A stretch of 64,000 bases of DNA from Mesorhizobium wenxiniae (GTDB lineage Bacteria > Pseudomonadota > Alphaproteobacteria > Rhizobiales > Rhizobiaceae): positions 1-64,000 of the forward strand of contig NZ_NPKH01000027.1 in the NCBI RefSeq assembly GCF_002284535.1, given 5' to 3'. Below are positions 52,444-61,801 of this stretch, one piece after another. The notes beneath the pieces were generated by a model. It had not been told where the DNA came from. It was given only the letters and a program-made list of their open reading frames with translations, and did not search any database. Positions within the stretch are counted from its first letter, which is position 1, and each line of letters opens with the position of its first letter. Position numbers and translations under genes: made by a program.

Positions 52444-52479
52444 TTGTGCAATGCAAGTTATATATTGTGCACTGCACAA
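52444..52479 (-). promoter_or_regulatory. Two palindromic operators upstream of the phasin gene (PhaR-like)
   Basis: At 52465-52479 TTGTGCACTGCACAA is a perfect 15-bp odd palindrome. At 52444-52457 TTGTGCAATGCAAG is a near copy. Both contain TGC-N3-GCA, resembling the PhaR binding core known from Paracoccus and Rhodobacter. They lie 59-95 bp upstream of the phasin ATG. Confidence 0.6.
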
Positions 52480-52703
52480 AAAGTCAATGTTTCGCCGAGC
52501 GCGGTTCCGGGCGACCGGCCCGGCGTGCAGGCCCGGCCACCGGCAATCGCTAAAATTCAAATAAAGGGAAGCTCAAGCCCGAAGAAAATGGTGAACACGA
52601 TGGTTACCATAAACGGATTGGTAACGCTGACCGCGATAGCTTGGCTCGAAGTGAGGCAGGACCTTTGCCGCCTCCAGCAACAAAAAATTCAAAGGAACTA
52701 TCG

Positions 52704-54119
52704 GTGCGTCAGGCGTTGTCGGGCATTCTCTCCAAATCCGCGTCCTCTTTGAAAACGATCATGATCCTCGCTTTGGCGATGACATTCGTCGTTGCCGACG
52801 CTGCTTCGTCCATGGCAGCGAGGTCGGCGGCCATCGTCATCGATGCCAAGACCGGCAAGGTGCTTTATTCTTCGAATGCCGATGGTCGGCGCTATCCGGC
52901 CTCGCTCACCAAGATGATGACGCTTTACCTGGCCTTCGAGGCCATGGCGAACGGCAAGATCAGCAAGAACTCCCGGGTCGTCTTTTCGGCCAATGCTGCT
53001 GCTGAACCGCCGACGAAACTCGGCGTCAGACGGGGCGGCGCGATCACGGTCGAGACCGCGATCCTGTCGATGGTGACCAAGTCGGCAAACGACTCGGCGA
53101 CGGCGCTCGGCGAGCTTCTCGGCGGCAATGAAGCCAATTTCGCCCATATGATGACAGCCAAGGCCCGGGCGCTGGGCATGAAGGGGACCGTTTTCCGCAA
53201 CGCCCACGGCTTGCCAAACCCCGGTCAGTTCACGACCGCGCGCGACATGGCGGTGCTCGGCATCGCGCTACGGGAGCATTTTCCCCAATATTACGGCTAT
53301 TTCTCGCAGCGTTCCTTTCTCTACGGCCGGAGGCGCATCAACGGCCATAACCGCCTGCTTGGGCGCATCAAGGGCGTCGACGGCATCAAGACCGGTTACA
53401 CCCGCGCCTCCGGCTACAATCTCGTTTCCTCGGTCGACGACGGCGATCGCCGCATCGTGGCGGTGGTGATAGGCGGGAAATCCGGCGGCAGCCGCGACAA
53501 CCAAATGGCCGCATTGATCAAAACCTACATGCCGAAGGCGTCGTCGCGCGGCAACGGCATGCTGGTCGCCAAGGCCGGCGGCGGCAACCCGATCAGCGCC
53601 CTGGCAAAAGTGTTCCTGCCCAAGCGCGACGCGCCGACGCCGGACAGCCGGCCGGACGACGATGCCCCGGACGATGATGCCATTGCCTCGCTAGTTGAGG
53701 AAACCGACCCCGCCGTTGAAGAAGCCACCCCCGTCGTCCAGACCAGGCCCGTTTCTCAGACCAAGAAGGTCGACACAGTGGCCGCGGCCACGGCGGACGA
53801 TGTCGCGACGGCAAGGGTCGCAGCAGCCTACGCCGAACCGGCGGCGGTCGATCCCGTCAACACGGCATCGGTGCCGTCCGGCTGGGCAGTCCAGGTCGCC
53901 TCTTCGCCAAAACAATCCGAAGCCCAGGCTCTCCTGGACGAGACGAGCAGGCAGGCGCCTTCGATCCTCGCCGATGCCACAGGTTTCACCGTCGCCTTCG
54001 AAAAGGACGGCGTCACCTATTACCGCGCCCGGTTCGGCTTTGGTTCGAAGACTGCTGCCTGGAAAGCCTGCAACGCCCTGAAGAAAAAGAAAATCGAGTG
54101 CTACGCCGTCCAGCAGTAG
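52704..54119 (+). CDS. D-alanyl-D-alanine carboxypeptidase with SPOR domain
   Basis: The 471-residue S11-family penicillin-binding protein has a signal/anchor segment (SLKTIMILALAMTFVVADAASSMA), the active-site serine and lysine in YPASLTKMM, the SxN motif in KSANDSA and KTG in GIKTGYT. A Pro/Ala/Thr-rich linker leads to a C-terminal SPOR domain (WAVQVASSPKQSEAQALLDE) that binds denuded septal glycan. It trims pentapeptides in the periplasm. I chose GTG at 52704 because AAAGGA sits seven bases before it; an upstream TTG at 52641 has no such site. Confidence 0.93.
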   Translation: MRQALSGILSKSASSLKTIMILALAMTFVVADAASSMAARSAAIVIDAKTGKVLYSSNADGRRYPASLTKMMTLYLAFEAMANGKISKNSRVVFSANAAAEPPTKLGVRRGGAITVETAILSMVTKSANDSATALGELLGGNEANFAHMMTAKARALGMKGTVFRNAHGLPNPGQFTTARDMAVLGIALREHFPQYYGYFSQRSFLYGRRRINGHNRLLGRIKGVDGIKTGYTRASGYNLVSSVDDGDRRIVAVVIGGKSGGSRDNQMAALIKTYMPKASSRGNGMLVAKAGGGNPISALAKVFLPKRDAPTPDSRPDDDAPDDDAIASLVEETDPAVEEATPVVQTRPVSQTKKVDTVAAATADDVATARVAAAYAEPAAVDPVNTASVPSGWAVQVASSPKQSEAQALLDETSRQAPSILADATGFTVAFEKDGVTYYRARFGFGSKTAAWKACNALKKKKIECYAVQQ

Positions 54120-54164
54120 ACGGCGTCGAAAACATCTCCGGGAAAAATTCTGCGTCGAAGGAGA

Positions 54165-54863
54165 CTAGTTGTGATTGGAGAGCAAGACGTCCTTGGCTTC
54201 ATTGATCCGCGCCGCCAGAAAAGACGTGCCGCCGATATCGGGGTGCAGGCGCTGCATCAGGCGGCGGTGCGCCTTGCGGACATCCGCCGCGGCGGCCCCC
54301 GCTTCAAGACCAAGGATCTTGTAGGCCTCCTCCTTAGTCATGGCGCCCGAACCTGGCGAAACACCCAGCCCTTCGCCACCATTCGCCTCAGCGTCTTTGC
54401 GCCAGATGGGAAATCTGCCGTCAAGATACGTCTCTAGCAACTGGCGGCTCTCCGGGTCGCCGGGGAGCTCGCGATAAAGTTGCTGCAACTCCGAAAGGCT
54501 CATCGTGCCAAGCATCTTGCCTTCATGGCGGCCGGCGAGCACGAGCCCCTCCAGATTGCCGGTATCGTGATCAAGCTCCATTTCGAGTGCCGCGGTGCGC
54601 ACCGTCGAATGCTTGCCCGGCTCCAGTTTCGCCGTCGGCCGCTTCATCCGCATGGAGCCATACCAGGCGAGCGCAGTCGACAGGATCAAGCCGCCGAGAC
54701 CTTCGCGTCCGACCAGAAGCACGGCGACGCCGATCAGCGCCAGCAGGACGGGCCCAAGTGTCCTCATCCCGCTTGCGAGTCTCGCGGGGTCGGCGCGGAG
54801 AAAGATCGTGGCCACGCCGAGCAGCACCAAAAGCAACGCCACGAATGCGATAGTCGCGCCCAT
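54165..54863 (-). CDS. Membrane-anchored J-domain protein
   Basis: The 232-residue protein has two or three N-terminal membrane segments (residues ~3-22, ~36-52, ~56-68), a middle region of unknown fold (LEGLVLAGRHEGKMLGTMSLSELQQLYREL), and a C-terminal J domain with KEEAYKILGLEAG and the HPD motif in MQRLHPDIGG. The J domain would stimulate a DnaK-type ATPase at the membrane. Its ATG overlaps the stop of the VWA gene (TAATG), pointing to a joint function. Confidence 0.88.
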   Translation of the reverse strand: MGATIAFVALLLVLLGVATIFLRADPARLASGMRTLGPVLLALIGVAVLLVGREGLGGLILSTALAWYGSMRMKRPTAKLEPGKHSTVRTAALEMELDHDTGNLEGLVLAGRHEGKMLGTMSLSELQQLYRELPGDPESRQLLETYLDGRFPIWRKDAEANGGEGLGVSPGSGAMTKEEAYKILGLEAGAAAADVRKAHRRLMQRLHPDIGGTSFLAARINEAKDVLLSNHN

Positions 54864-55594
54864 TATTTTCTGCTGCTCCGCAGATGCTCGATCATCAGCC
54901 GGTCTTCCGGCCTGCCCCTGGCCTCCAGTGCCTTCAGCCCGCCGGTTGCAAACACGGCGACCGCCGAAAGCAGGCTGGCCAATGTTGCGGCGGCCCGCCG
55001 ATCAAATCGGAACCAGGCACCTTTGGACAGCCGCGCAATCTCCTTAAATGCCTTTTCTGCGCCGGCATCATGGCCCTCCTGAAAGACGAAGACAGGAACG
55101 CCGTGCAGGCCGAGGCTGCCGGCCTTTTCGGCCAGATCGTCTATGTTTTCTTCCATCGCGTCGCCGATATAGACCAGCGCATTCACCCTGGCCGCCGCCG
55201 TCTGTTTCAGCGCATGGGCGAGAACCTTGCCGATCTGGGTTTGGCCGCTGCGGCATTCGATCCGCGTCATCAGCTGCTTCAGCGCGTCCGTATCGGTGAC
55301 GAATCCAGATGAGCGGCACTCGCCAAGCCCACGAAAATAAACCAATTGAATTTTCAGCGCTCCGGCCTTGCCGACGGCGTCGAACATCTCGCCCTGCAGC
55401 GCACAGGCAAGGTCCCAGGTCGGCTGGCGGCTCATCGTCGCGTCGAGCGAGAGTATCAGCCTGCCAGAACCGGTCGCGGACGCAGCGAGCGTCCTTGCCT
55501 GACGGATAAAGGCGTCGATCTCGCCAGTGCTTGATTGGGACTCGACCGGCGCAGGATTGGCCTTTGCGGGCACGGGCTGCTTCTTGTCGCTCAT
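54863..55594 (-). CDS. VWA-domain protein
   Basis: The 243-residue protein has a von Willebrand factor A-like fold: LILSLDATMSRQPTWDLACALQGEM (a MIDAS-like DxTxS variant of DxSxS) and NALVYIGDAMEENIDDL near the second metal site. A hydrophobic stretch (TLASLLSAVAVFATGGL) is near the C-terminus. The N-terminus is Pro/Lys-rich. It is translationally coupled to the J-domain gene. Function unknown; a chaperone-linked complex is a guess from context. Confidence 0.75.
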   Translation of the reverse strand: MSDKKQPVPAKANPAPVESQSSTGEIDAFIRQARTLAASATGSGRLILSLDATMSRQPTWDLACALQGEMFDAVGKAGALKIQLVYFRGLGECRSSGFVTDTDALKQLMTRIECRSGQTQIGKVLAHALKQTAAARVNALVYIGDAMEENIDDLAEKAGSLGLHGVPVFVFQEGHDAGAEKAFKEIARLSKGAWFRFDRRAAATLASLLSAVAVFATGGLKALEARGRPEDRLMIEHLRSSRK

Positions 55595-55692
55595 GACATT
55601 CAAGATGTGGCGTTGTCGCACAGCTTGCAAGCCCAGCATGAGGCGATCTGGAGGGCCAGCGATCACGGCAGCTTTGAATTTGGGGGACCTTC

Positions 55693-56130
55693 CTAGAGAA
55701 GGCCGAGATCGGCAAGCTCGCGCCTGAGTTTCGGCGGCATCTCGACCGATCCCGCTTTACCCTTGCCGAGATCGGCCGATGCGTCCGACGGTTTCAGGTA
55801 GCGCCAGCCTTGAAAGGCGCGGCGCGGCTGCCATTCGGTGCGCACCACCGCGGGATCGAGGATCAGATGACAGCGGCCGATGCCCTCGTCATCGGTGAAA
55901 GGACGGATTTCCGTGATCAACTGGCGGCATTGCACATTGCCCTTGATCACCCAGTAGAGGGAACCGCCATCGGTGACCTCGGCGCCGCGCGTCGGCATCA
56001 TGCGGGTGGTGTGGTAATGCTCGACCGGTTCACCGGCGCGCCGCCGTTCGTCGAGGCGGAAGGCGATCCACTCTTCGAGATCTTCGACGCTGTCGCAGCC
56101 AACGCAGAGCTTTATCAGATTAAGAGACAT
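55693..56130 (-). CDS. DUF1489 family protein
   Basis: The 145-residue protein begins LNLIKLCVGCDSVEDLEEW and contains HTTRMMPTRGAEVTDGGSLYWVIKGNVQCRQ and CHLILDPAVVRTEWQPRRAFQGWRYL, the pattern of the DUF1489 family, which is widespread in alphaproteobacteria and of unknown function. The two cysteines near the start are conserved-looking. Confidence 0.85.
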   Translation of the reverse strand: MSLNLIKLCVGCDSVEDLEEWIAFRLDERRRAGEPVEHYHTTRMMPTRGAEVTDGGSLYWVIKGNVQCRQLITEIRPFTDDEGIGRCHLILDPAVVRTEWQPRRAFQGWRYLKPSDASADLGKGKAGSVEMPPKLRRELADLGLL

Positions 56131-56243
56131 GGATTAAGGTTAGTCCGGCGTGCGAAGGCGTCAACGGCCTGGCCGACTTTCTCCACAGTGCCAGTCTTGG
56201 CAGTGCTGTTCTCCACAGTGCCAATCCCAGTGCAAAGTTTGGC

Positions 56244-57647
56244 TCAGCATTCCACGATATTGACGGCCAGTCCGCCGAGGCTGGTTTCCTTGTATTTCTC
56301 GTTCATGTCGAGGCCGGTCTGGCGCATGGTCTCGATCGCGGCATCGAGCGGCACGAAGTGAACGCCGTCGCCCTTGATGGCCAGCGAAGCAGCCGTCACC
56401 GCCTTGACGGCGCCGAGTGCGTTACGCTCGATGCAAGGCACCTGCACCAGCCCGCCGACCGGATCGCAGGTCATGCCGAGATGATGTTCAAGCGCGATCT
56501 CGGCGGCGTTCTCGACCTGCTCGGGCGTGCCGCCCATCACGGCGCACAGCCCCGCTGCCGCCATCGCCGAGGCCGAACCGACCTCGCCCTGGCAGCCGAC
56601 TTCGGCGCCCGAGATCGAAGCGTTGGTCTTGATGATGCCGCCGATCGCCGCCGCGGTCAGCAGGAAATCGCGGATGCTTGGCTGGTCGGCCTCGGGATGG
56701 AAATGCAGCCAGTAGCGCAGCACCGCGGGCAGCGTGCCTGCAGCACCGTTGGTCGGCGCGGTGACGACGCGCCCGCCGGCGGCGTTCTCCTCATTCACCG
56801 CCATGGCATAGATCGACAGCCAGTCGTTGGCGAGCAGCGGATTGGGCCGGTTCTGCCGCCACTGGTCCTGCAGCTTGTCATGCAATTGCCGCGCGCGTCG
56901 GCGCACCTTCAGCCCGCCCGGCATGATGCCGTCCTGCGACAGGCCACGCTCGATGCAGCTCTTCATCGCCCTCCAGATGCCGTCGAGGCCGGCGTCGAGT
57001 TCCTCGCGCGGCATCTGCGTCTCTTCGTTGACGCGCTTCATGTCGGCGATGGAAAGGCCGCTTTTCGCCGCCATCGACAGCATCTCGACGGCGTTCTTGA
57101 AGGGGTATGGAACCTTCTTGCCTTCCGTCTTCACCGAGCCCTTCACCTTCATCCGCTGCAGCTCCTCCTCGGAAACCACGAAGCCGCCGCCGATCGAATA
57201 ATAGATGCGTTTGAGCAGCAGGCGGTCGTCAGCATCATAGGCGAAAAAAGCCATGCCGTTGGCGTGGCCGGAAAGCGGCGTCTTGCGATCCAGTACCAGA
57301 TCCGTCGCCGGGTCGAAGCGATAGGAGGGATGGCCGGGCGGCGAAATCCGCTTGTCGGCGGCGATACGGTCGACGATGTTGTCCGCCTGATCGGGGTCCA
57401 CCGTCTGCGGCGTCTGGCCGGCAAGCCCGAGCACGACGGCGCGATCGGAACCATGGCCGATGCCGGTATAGGCAAGCGAGCCGTGCAGGCTGGCGGCGAT
57501 GCGGTCGACCTTGGCGCCGGCCGGGCGTGGCCAGTCATCTCCCGCGACCTCGTCGAGAAAACGCCGCGCAGCTGTCATCGGTCCCATCGTGTGCGAACTC
57601 GATGGTCCAATGCCGATCTTGAACAGGTCGAAAACCGAAAGGAACAC
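56244..57647 (-). CDS. sdaA: L-serine ammonia-lyase
   Basis: The 467-residue single-chain iron-sulfur serine dehydratase converts serine to pyruvate and ammonia. The N-terminal part has FDLFKIGIGPSSSHTMGPM. Cluster cysteines are visible in GCQGEVGSASAM, MTCDPVGG and QVPCIERN. I chose a GTG at 57647 (VFLSVFDLFK) since it gives the family length and an AGGAG lies upstream; the frame continues to 57893 with no family similarity. Confidence 0.93.
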   Translation of the reverse strand: MFLSVFDLFKIGIGPSSSHTMGPMTAARRFLDEVAGDDWPRPAGAKVDRIAASLHGSLAYTGIGHGSDRAVVLGLAGQTPQTVDPDQADNIVDRIAADKRISPPGHPSYRFDPATDLVLDRKTPLSGHANGMAFFAYDADDRLLLKRIYYSIGGGFVVSEEELQRMKVKGSVKTEGKKVPYPFKNAVEMLSMAAKSGLSIADMKRVNEETQMPREELDAGLDGIWRAMKSCIERGLSQDGIMPGGLKVRRRARQLHDKLQDQWRQNRPNPLLANDWLSIYAMAVNEENAAGGRVVTAPTNGAAGTLPAVLRYWLHFHPEADQPSIRDFLLTAAAIGGIIKTNASISGAEVGCQGEVGSASAMAAAGLCAVMGGTPEQVENAAEIALEHHLGMTCDPVGGLVQVPCIERNALGAVKAVTAASLAIKGDGVHFVPLDAAIETMRQTGLDMNEKYKETSLGGLAVNIVEC

Positions 57648-57808
57648 GCGCCGCTGTCTCCTATTGGAATTTACATATAGGAATTCCTGTGATGTTTCCG
57701 CTCTTTCGAAGATCGCGGCGCTGCACCTGCCGACCTTGTTTGCTCCGGCAGCGACATCGTTGCGTTCCGCCATCGAAGCGGCGCCACCGCTTGTGGTAAA
57801 AGGGTCGC

Positions 57809-58564
57809 ATGGGCGATTCCTTTCATTTGTCGACGGCCGACCTCGTGGCGCTGGCCTTCTTCCTTTTCGTATGGGTGCTGCATACGCTCGCATCCGACGG
57901 GAAGCTGGTCAGCCGCATGTCGCTGACGACAGCGATGAACGTCCAGCGCGAAGCCTGGATGCGGACCATGGCCGAACGCGAGACCCGCATCGTCGACACC
58001 GCCATTATGGCAGGTCTTCAACAGGGAACCGCCTTCTTCGCCTCCAGTTCGCTGATTGCGATCGGCGGCTGTTTTGCCTTGGTCGGCGCCTCCGATCAGG
58101 TTGTTTCGATGCTGAGCGATCTGCCGCTCGGCGCGACATCATCCCGCTCCGCCTTTCAGATGAAGGTGTTCGGATTGGTGCTGATTCTTGCCTATTCCTT
58201 TTTCAAGTTCGGCTGGGCCTACCGGCTGTTCAACTACTGCTCGATTCTGATCGGAGCTGTGCCGATTCCGCATGGCGAGGCCTCACGTAACCCGGTTAGC
58301 GAGACGGCGGTATGGCGTGCGGCGCGCATGAACATGCTGGCCGGGAAACACTTCAATTCCGGCCTTCGCGGCGTGTTTTTCTCGATCGGTTATCTCGGCT
58401 GGTTCGTCGACCCAAAATTGTTCGTGCTGTCGACGCTGCTTTTGCTGGCGGTCCTGGTGCGTCGCCAGTTCTTCTCGGCGGCCCGGCAAGCCGTGATCGG
58501 TCAGCCGCCCGAACCAACACCCGGTCCAGGGAAGAGCCGATCGATGCGGCCCGACAGCCAGTAG
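57809..58564 (+). CDS. DUF599 family membrane protein
   Basis: The 251-residue protein has about four membrane segments and the DUF599 signatures MNVQREAWMRTMAERETRIVDTAIMAGLQQGTAFFASSSL and FGWAYRLFNYCSILIGAVP. Function unknown. It ends in a Pro-rich tail and overlaps the convergent YdcF gene by 64 bases. Confidence 0.85.
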   Translation: MGDSFHLSTADLVALAFFLFVWVLHTLASDGKLVSRMSLTTAMNVQREAWMRTMAERETRIVDTAIMAGLQQGTAFFASSSLIAIGGCFALVGASDQVVSMLSDLPLGATSSRSAFQMKVFGLVLILAYSFFKFGWAYRLFNYCSILIGAVPIPHGEASRNPVSETAVWRAARMNMLAGKHFNSGLRGVFFSIGYLGWFVDPKLFVLSTLLLLAVLVRRQFFSAARQAVIGQPPEPTPGPGKSRSMRPDSQ

Positions 58565-59310
58565 GCGACGAGCCCGATCCATTCACGGACCGCCGTGCTG
58601 ACGGTTTGCAGCGAACCGAAGGGATCGTCGCGGAACAGGCCGATGCCGTCCTTGCCCGAGGTGCGGTAATCGACCGGCCAAGGAATGGTGGCAAAGCCGG
58701 CCTTGTCGAACAGCGCCTTGGCGCGCGGCATATGGAAGGCCGAGGTCACCAGCAGCCAGGTCTCGCCCGGTTTCGGGGTGACCAGTTCCCGGGTGAAGAC
58801 GGCGTTCTCGTAGGTGTTACGGGATTTGTTCTCGAGGATCAGCCGATCGGCCGTCACACCAAGCGCGGCGAACAGACGCGGCGCCGTCTCTGCATCGCCC
58901 TCGCCTTCGCCGATCATTGCGATAGTGCCCCCTGAGATGACGACTTTAGCTGTCGGAAAATGCCGTGCCAGCACGGCAGCCGCGACCACCCGGTCTCCGC
59001 TGGCGTTCAGTTCATAGCCGCCACGCGCGAAATTGACGGCGCCCTCCATGCCGCCTCCGAGCACGACGATGCCATCGACCTTTTCCGGCAGCGGCGGGCG
59101 CGGAAAGCGCTCTTCCAGCGGGTTGAGCATCAGTGCGCCGAGCGAGGTCCAGGTCGAGAGGGCGAGGATGAGAAAGGCCAGCCCGCTGCCGGTGGCAAAC
59201 AGCTTTCGACGCCCAACCAAGGCAGCAAGCAACGCGACCAACAGCAGGATGATCGCCAGATTTAACGGCTGGACGAGGAGCCAAGACACCTTGGAAAGAT
59301 AGTAGAACAT
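58501..59310 (-). CDS. YdcF/ElyC (DUF218) family protein
   Basis: The 269-residue protein has two N-terminal membrane segments (residues ~12-34 and ~40-60) and a DUF218 domain with VDGIVVLGGGMEGAV, AKVVISGGT, ENKSRNTYENAVF and VTSAFHMPRA. Such proteins (ElyC-like) influence envelope and undecaprenyl-phosphate metabolism in E. coli. Its 3' end is antisense to the DUF599 gene. Confidence 0.88.
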   Translation of the reverse strand: MFYYLSKVSWLLVQPLNLAIILLLVALLAALVGRRKLFATGSGLAFLILALSTWTSLGALMLNPLEERFPRPPLPEKVDGIVVLGGGMEGAVNFARGGYELNASGDRVVAAAVLARHFPTAKVVISGGTIAMIGEGEGDAETAPRLFAALGVTADRLILENKSRNTYENAVFTRELVTPKPGETWLLVTSAFHMPRAKALFDKAGFATIPWPVDYRTSGKDGIGLFRDDPFGSLQTVSTAVREWIGLVAYWLSGRIDRLFPGPGVGSGG

Positions 59311-59338
59311 CCCTCACCCCTTCAGATGGGAGACGGCA

Positions 59339-60904
59339 CTACCACCACTTTTCCGGCTGGAACGTACCCGCCGCCTGTTCGATGACATGGGCGGTCTGGA
59401 ACAAGGTTTCCTCGTCGAAAGGCCGGCCGATGAGCTGCAGGCCGAGCGGCAGGCCCTTGGCGTCTAGCCCTGCGGGCACGGCGATACCCGGCAGTCCAGC
59501 CATGTTCACCGTCACCGTAAAGATGTCATTGAGGTACATCTTGACCGGGTCGGCGGCCATGTCCTCGTCGGCGATGCCAAAGGCCGCCGACGGCGTCGCC
59601 GGCGTCAGGAGGACGTCGACGCCGGCGGCGAATGCGTTTTCGAAATCCCGCTTGATGAGATTCCGCACCTTCTGCGCCTGCAGATAGTAGGCGTCGTAAT
59701 AGCCTGCGGAGAGCACATAGGTGCCGATCATGATGCGGCGCTTGACCTCGCGGCCGAAGCCGGTGGCGCGGGTCTTCTCGTACATGTCGACAATGTCCTT
59801 GCCCGGCACGCGCAACCCATAGCGGACGCCGTCATAGCGGGCGAGGTTCGAAGAGGCTTCGGCGGGCGCGACGATGTAATAGGCCGGCAGCGCATATTTG
59901 GTATGCGGAAGCGAAATGTCGACGATCTCGGCGCCGGCATCTTTCAGCCAGGCAATGCCTTTCTGCCACAGCGCCTCGATCTCGTCGGGCATGCCGTCGA
60001 CGCGGTATTCCTTGGGGATGCCGACCTTCATGCCTTTGATCGGCTTGCCGATCGCCGCCTCGTAATCCGGCACCGGCCGGTCGACCGAGGTGGTGTCCCT
60101 CGGATCGACCGAGGCCATCGATTTCAAGAGAATCGCGGCGTCGCGCACATCGCGGGCGATCGGTCCGGCCTGGTCGAGCGACGAAGCGAAGGCGACGATA
60201 CCCCAGCGCGAGCAGCGGCCGTAGGTCGGCTTGATGCCGACCGTGCCGGTGAAGGCGGCGGGCTGGCGGATCGAACCGCCGGTGTCGGTGGCGGTGGCGC
60301 CGGCACATAGGAGCGCTGAAACGGCGGAGGCCGAGCCGCCTGACGAACCGCCCGGCACCAGCTGGGCGTTGTCCAGCGTGCGCGCGGTCCTGGTGCCGCC
60401 GGCCGAGACGAAACCGCCATCGCCCTGATGCGTGGTTGGCATCACCACCGTGTCGAGGCGCGAACGCCGCCACGGATTGACGACGGGGCCGTAGTGGGAG
60501 GTCTCGTTGGACGAGCCCATGGCGAACTCGTCCATGTTGAGCTTGCCGAGCATCACGGCGCCGTCGGCCCACAGATTGGCAGTGACAGTCGATTCGTAAT
60601 GTGGCTTGAACCCATCCAGCACATGGCTGCAGGCCTGGGTGTGGATGCCTTCGGTGCCGAACAGGTCCTTGATCCCGAGCGGTATGCCTTCGAGCGTCCC
60701 GCCCTCGCCCTTCGCCAGCTTCGCGTCCGAGGCCTTGGCCATGTCGCGCGCCTTGTCGTCGGTAACGACGACATAGGCGTTGAGCGTCGGATTGGCCCGC
60801 TCGATCGCCTGGAGATAGGCTTCGGTGATCTCGGTTGCGGTGATTTCCTTGGCGCGCAGCTTGGTGCGGGCCTGCGAAATCGTCAGGTGGGTCAGGTCGC
60901 TCAT
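59339..60904 (-). CDS. gatA: Asp-tRNA(Asn)/Glu-tRNA(Gln) amidotransferase subunit A
   Basis: The 521-residue amidase makes Gln-tRNA from mischarged Glu-tRNA with GatB and GatC. The Ser-cisSer-Lys triad lies in GIPLGIKDLFG (Lys), TDTGGSIRQPAAFTG (cis-Ser) and VPGGSSGGSA (nucleophile). Between NPWRR and the GGSSGGSA loop is an extra ~30 residues (SRLDTVVMPTTHQGDGG...) absent from most GatA proteins. The start at 60904 overlaps the GNAT stop. gatC lies just upstream; gatB is not in the window. Confidence 0.95.
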   Translation of the reverse strand: MSDLTHLTISQARTKLRAKEITATEITEAYLQAIERANPTLNAYVVVTDDKARDMAKASDAKLAKGEGGTLEGIPLGIKDLFGTEGIHTQACSHVLDGFKPHYESTVTANLWADGAVMLGKLNMDEFAMGSSNETSHYGPVVNPWRRSRLDTVVMPTTHQGDGGFVSAGGTRTARTLDNAQLVPGGSSGGSASAVSALLCAGATATDTGGSIRQPAAFTGTVGIKPTYGRCSRWGIVAFASSLDQAGPIARDVRDAAILLKSMASVDPRDTTSVDRPVPDYEAAIGKPIKGMKVGIPKEYRVDGMPDEIEALWQKGIAWLKDAGAEIVDISLPHTKYALPAYYIVAPAEASSNLARYDGVRYGLRVPGKDIVDMYEKTRATGFGREVKRRIMIGTYVLSAGYYDAYYLQAQKVRNLIKRDFENAFAAGVDVLLTPATPSAAFGIADEDMAADPVKMYLNDIFTVTVNMAGLPGIAVPAGLDAKGLPLGLQLIGRPFDEETLFQTAHVIEQAAGTFQPEKWW

Positions 60905-61362
60905 CAGGCAAGGCTCTTTTCGTAAAACACCGACCACTCGGTATCGGGATAGTCCAGCACCGGGCCGCAGCGCGAAAATCCGGCGCCTTCATAGACGGTC
61001 CACGCTGCCGGATGGCGGTCGCCGGTTTCCAGCACCAAACGCTTCAGCCCTTCATTGCGCGCCAGCGCTTCGATCCGCTCGACGATCCTGGCGCCGATCT
61101 TCTGTCCACGATGCGACGGCCGCGTGTACATGCGCTTGACCTCGCCGACGGTGCCATCGTGGCGCTTCAGCGCGCCGCAACCGACGGCAAGGCCGTTGTC
61201 GCGAGCGATGAAGACAGTTGTGTCGTTGTCGGCCATCTGTTCGACGATCATGTGATAGCAGTGCTCCGGCGGCGTCAGTTGCAGCAGCGTGGCGTTGAGC
61301 TCCTTAACCAGCCCGCGCACATCGTCCTGCAGTGGCGTCTCGATGGCGATCTCGATTGCCAT
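60904..61362 (-). CDS. GNAT family N-acetyltransferase
   Basis: The 152-residue protein has the acetyl-CoA binding core VKRMYTRPSHRGQKIGARIVERIE (R/Q-x-x-G-x-G/A) and a C-terminal GDRHPAAWTVYEGAGFSRCG. The substrate is unknown. It lies between gatC and gatA and overlaps the gatA start. Confidence 0.9.
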   Translation of the reverse strand: MAIEIAIETPLQDDVRGLVKELNATLLQLTPPEHCYHMIVEQMADNDTTVFIARDNGLAVGCGALKRHDGTVGEVKRMYTRPSHRGQKIGARIVERIEALARNEGLKRLVLETGDRHPAAWTVYEGAGFSRCGPVLDYPDTEWSVFYEKSLA

Positions 61363-61369
61363 CGGCCCG

Positions 61370-61657
61370 CTACTCCACCACCTTCGGAACGAGGAAGAAA
61401 TTCTCTTCGGTGGCCGGTGCGTTGGCGACGATGTCGGCCGCCTTGCTGCCGTCGGTGACGACGTCCGGGCGCTTCTTCATCTCCATCGGGATCACCGAAG
61501 TCATCGGCTCGACGCCGGAGACATCGACCTCGTTCAATTGCTCGACAAAACCGAGAATGGCGTTCAACTCGCCGGTCATGCGCTCGGCATCCTCCTCGCT
61601 CACCGCAATACGGGCGAGACGCGCGACGCGCTTCACAGTCTGAAGATCAACGGACAT
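61370..61657 (-). CDS. gatC: Asp-tRNA(Asn)/Glu-tRNA(Gln) amidotransferase subunit C
   Basis: The 95-residue subunit stabilises GatA-GatB. It shows the typical VDLQTVKRVARLARIAVSEEDAERM start, NAILGFVEQLNEVDVSGVEPM and the C-terminal FFLVPKVVE. The ATG at 61657 gives the family start. It precedes the GNAT gene and gatA on the same strand. Confidence 0.95.
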   Translation of the reverse strand: MSVDLQTVKRVARLARIAVSEEDAERMTGELNAILGFVEQLNEVDVSGVEPMTSVIPMEMKKRPDVVTDGSKAADIVANAPATEENFFLVPKVVE

Positions 61658-61801
61658 GGTTGTTTGTGCCTCTGGAAAACCAGTCCGCGCTATAGCGGCG
61701 CGGCGCGTGCCGCGCAACATGCATCGTGCTGAGAACCGGCCCAGAAGGTCTGTGGCAGGCCACGCTGTCGCAGCTGAGATAGCTGCCGCCTTGGGCATTC
61801 T

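Noticed and set aside
56358..57680. 440-codon plus-strand open frame opposite sdaA
   Set aside because: The minus strand encodes serine dehydratase with its cluster cysteines; the plus frame is a shadow.
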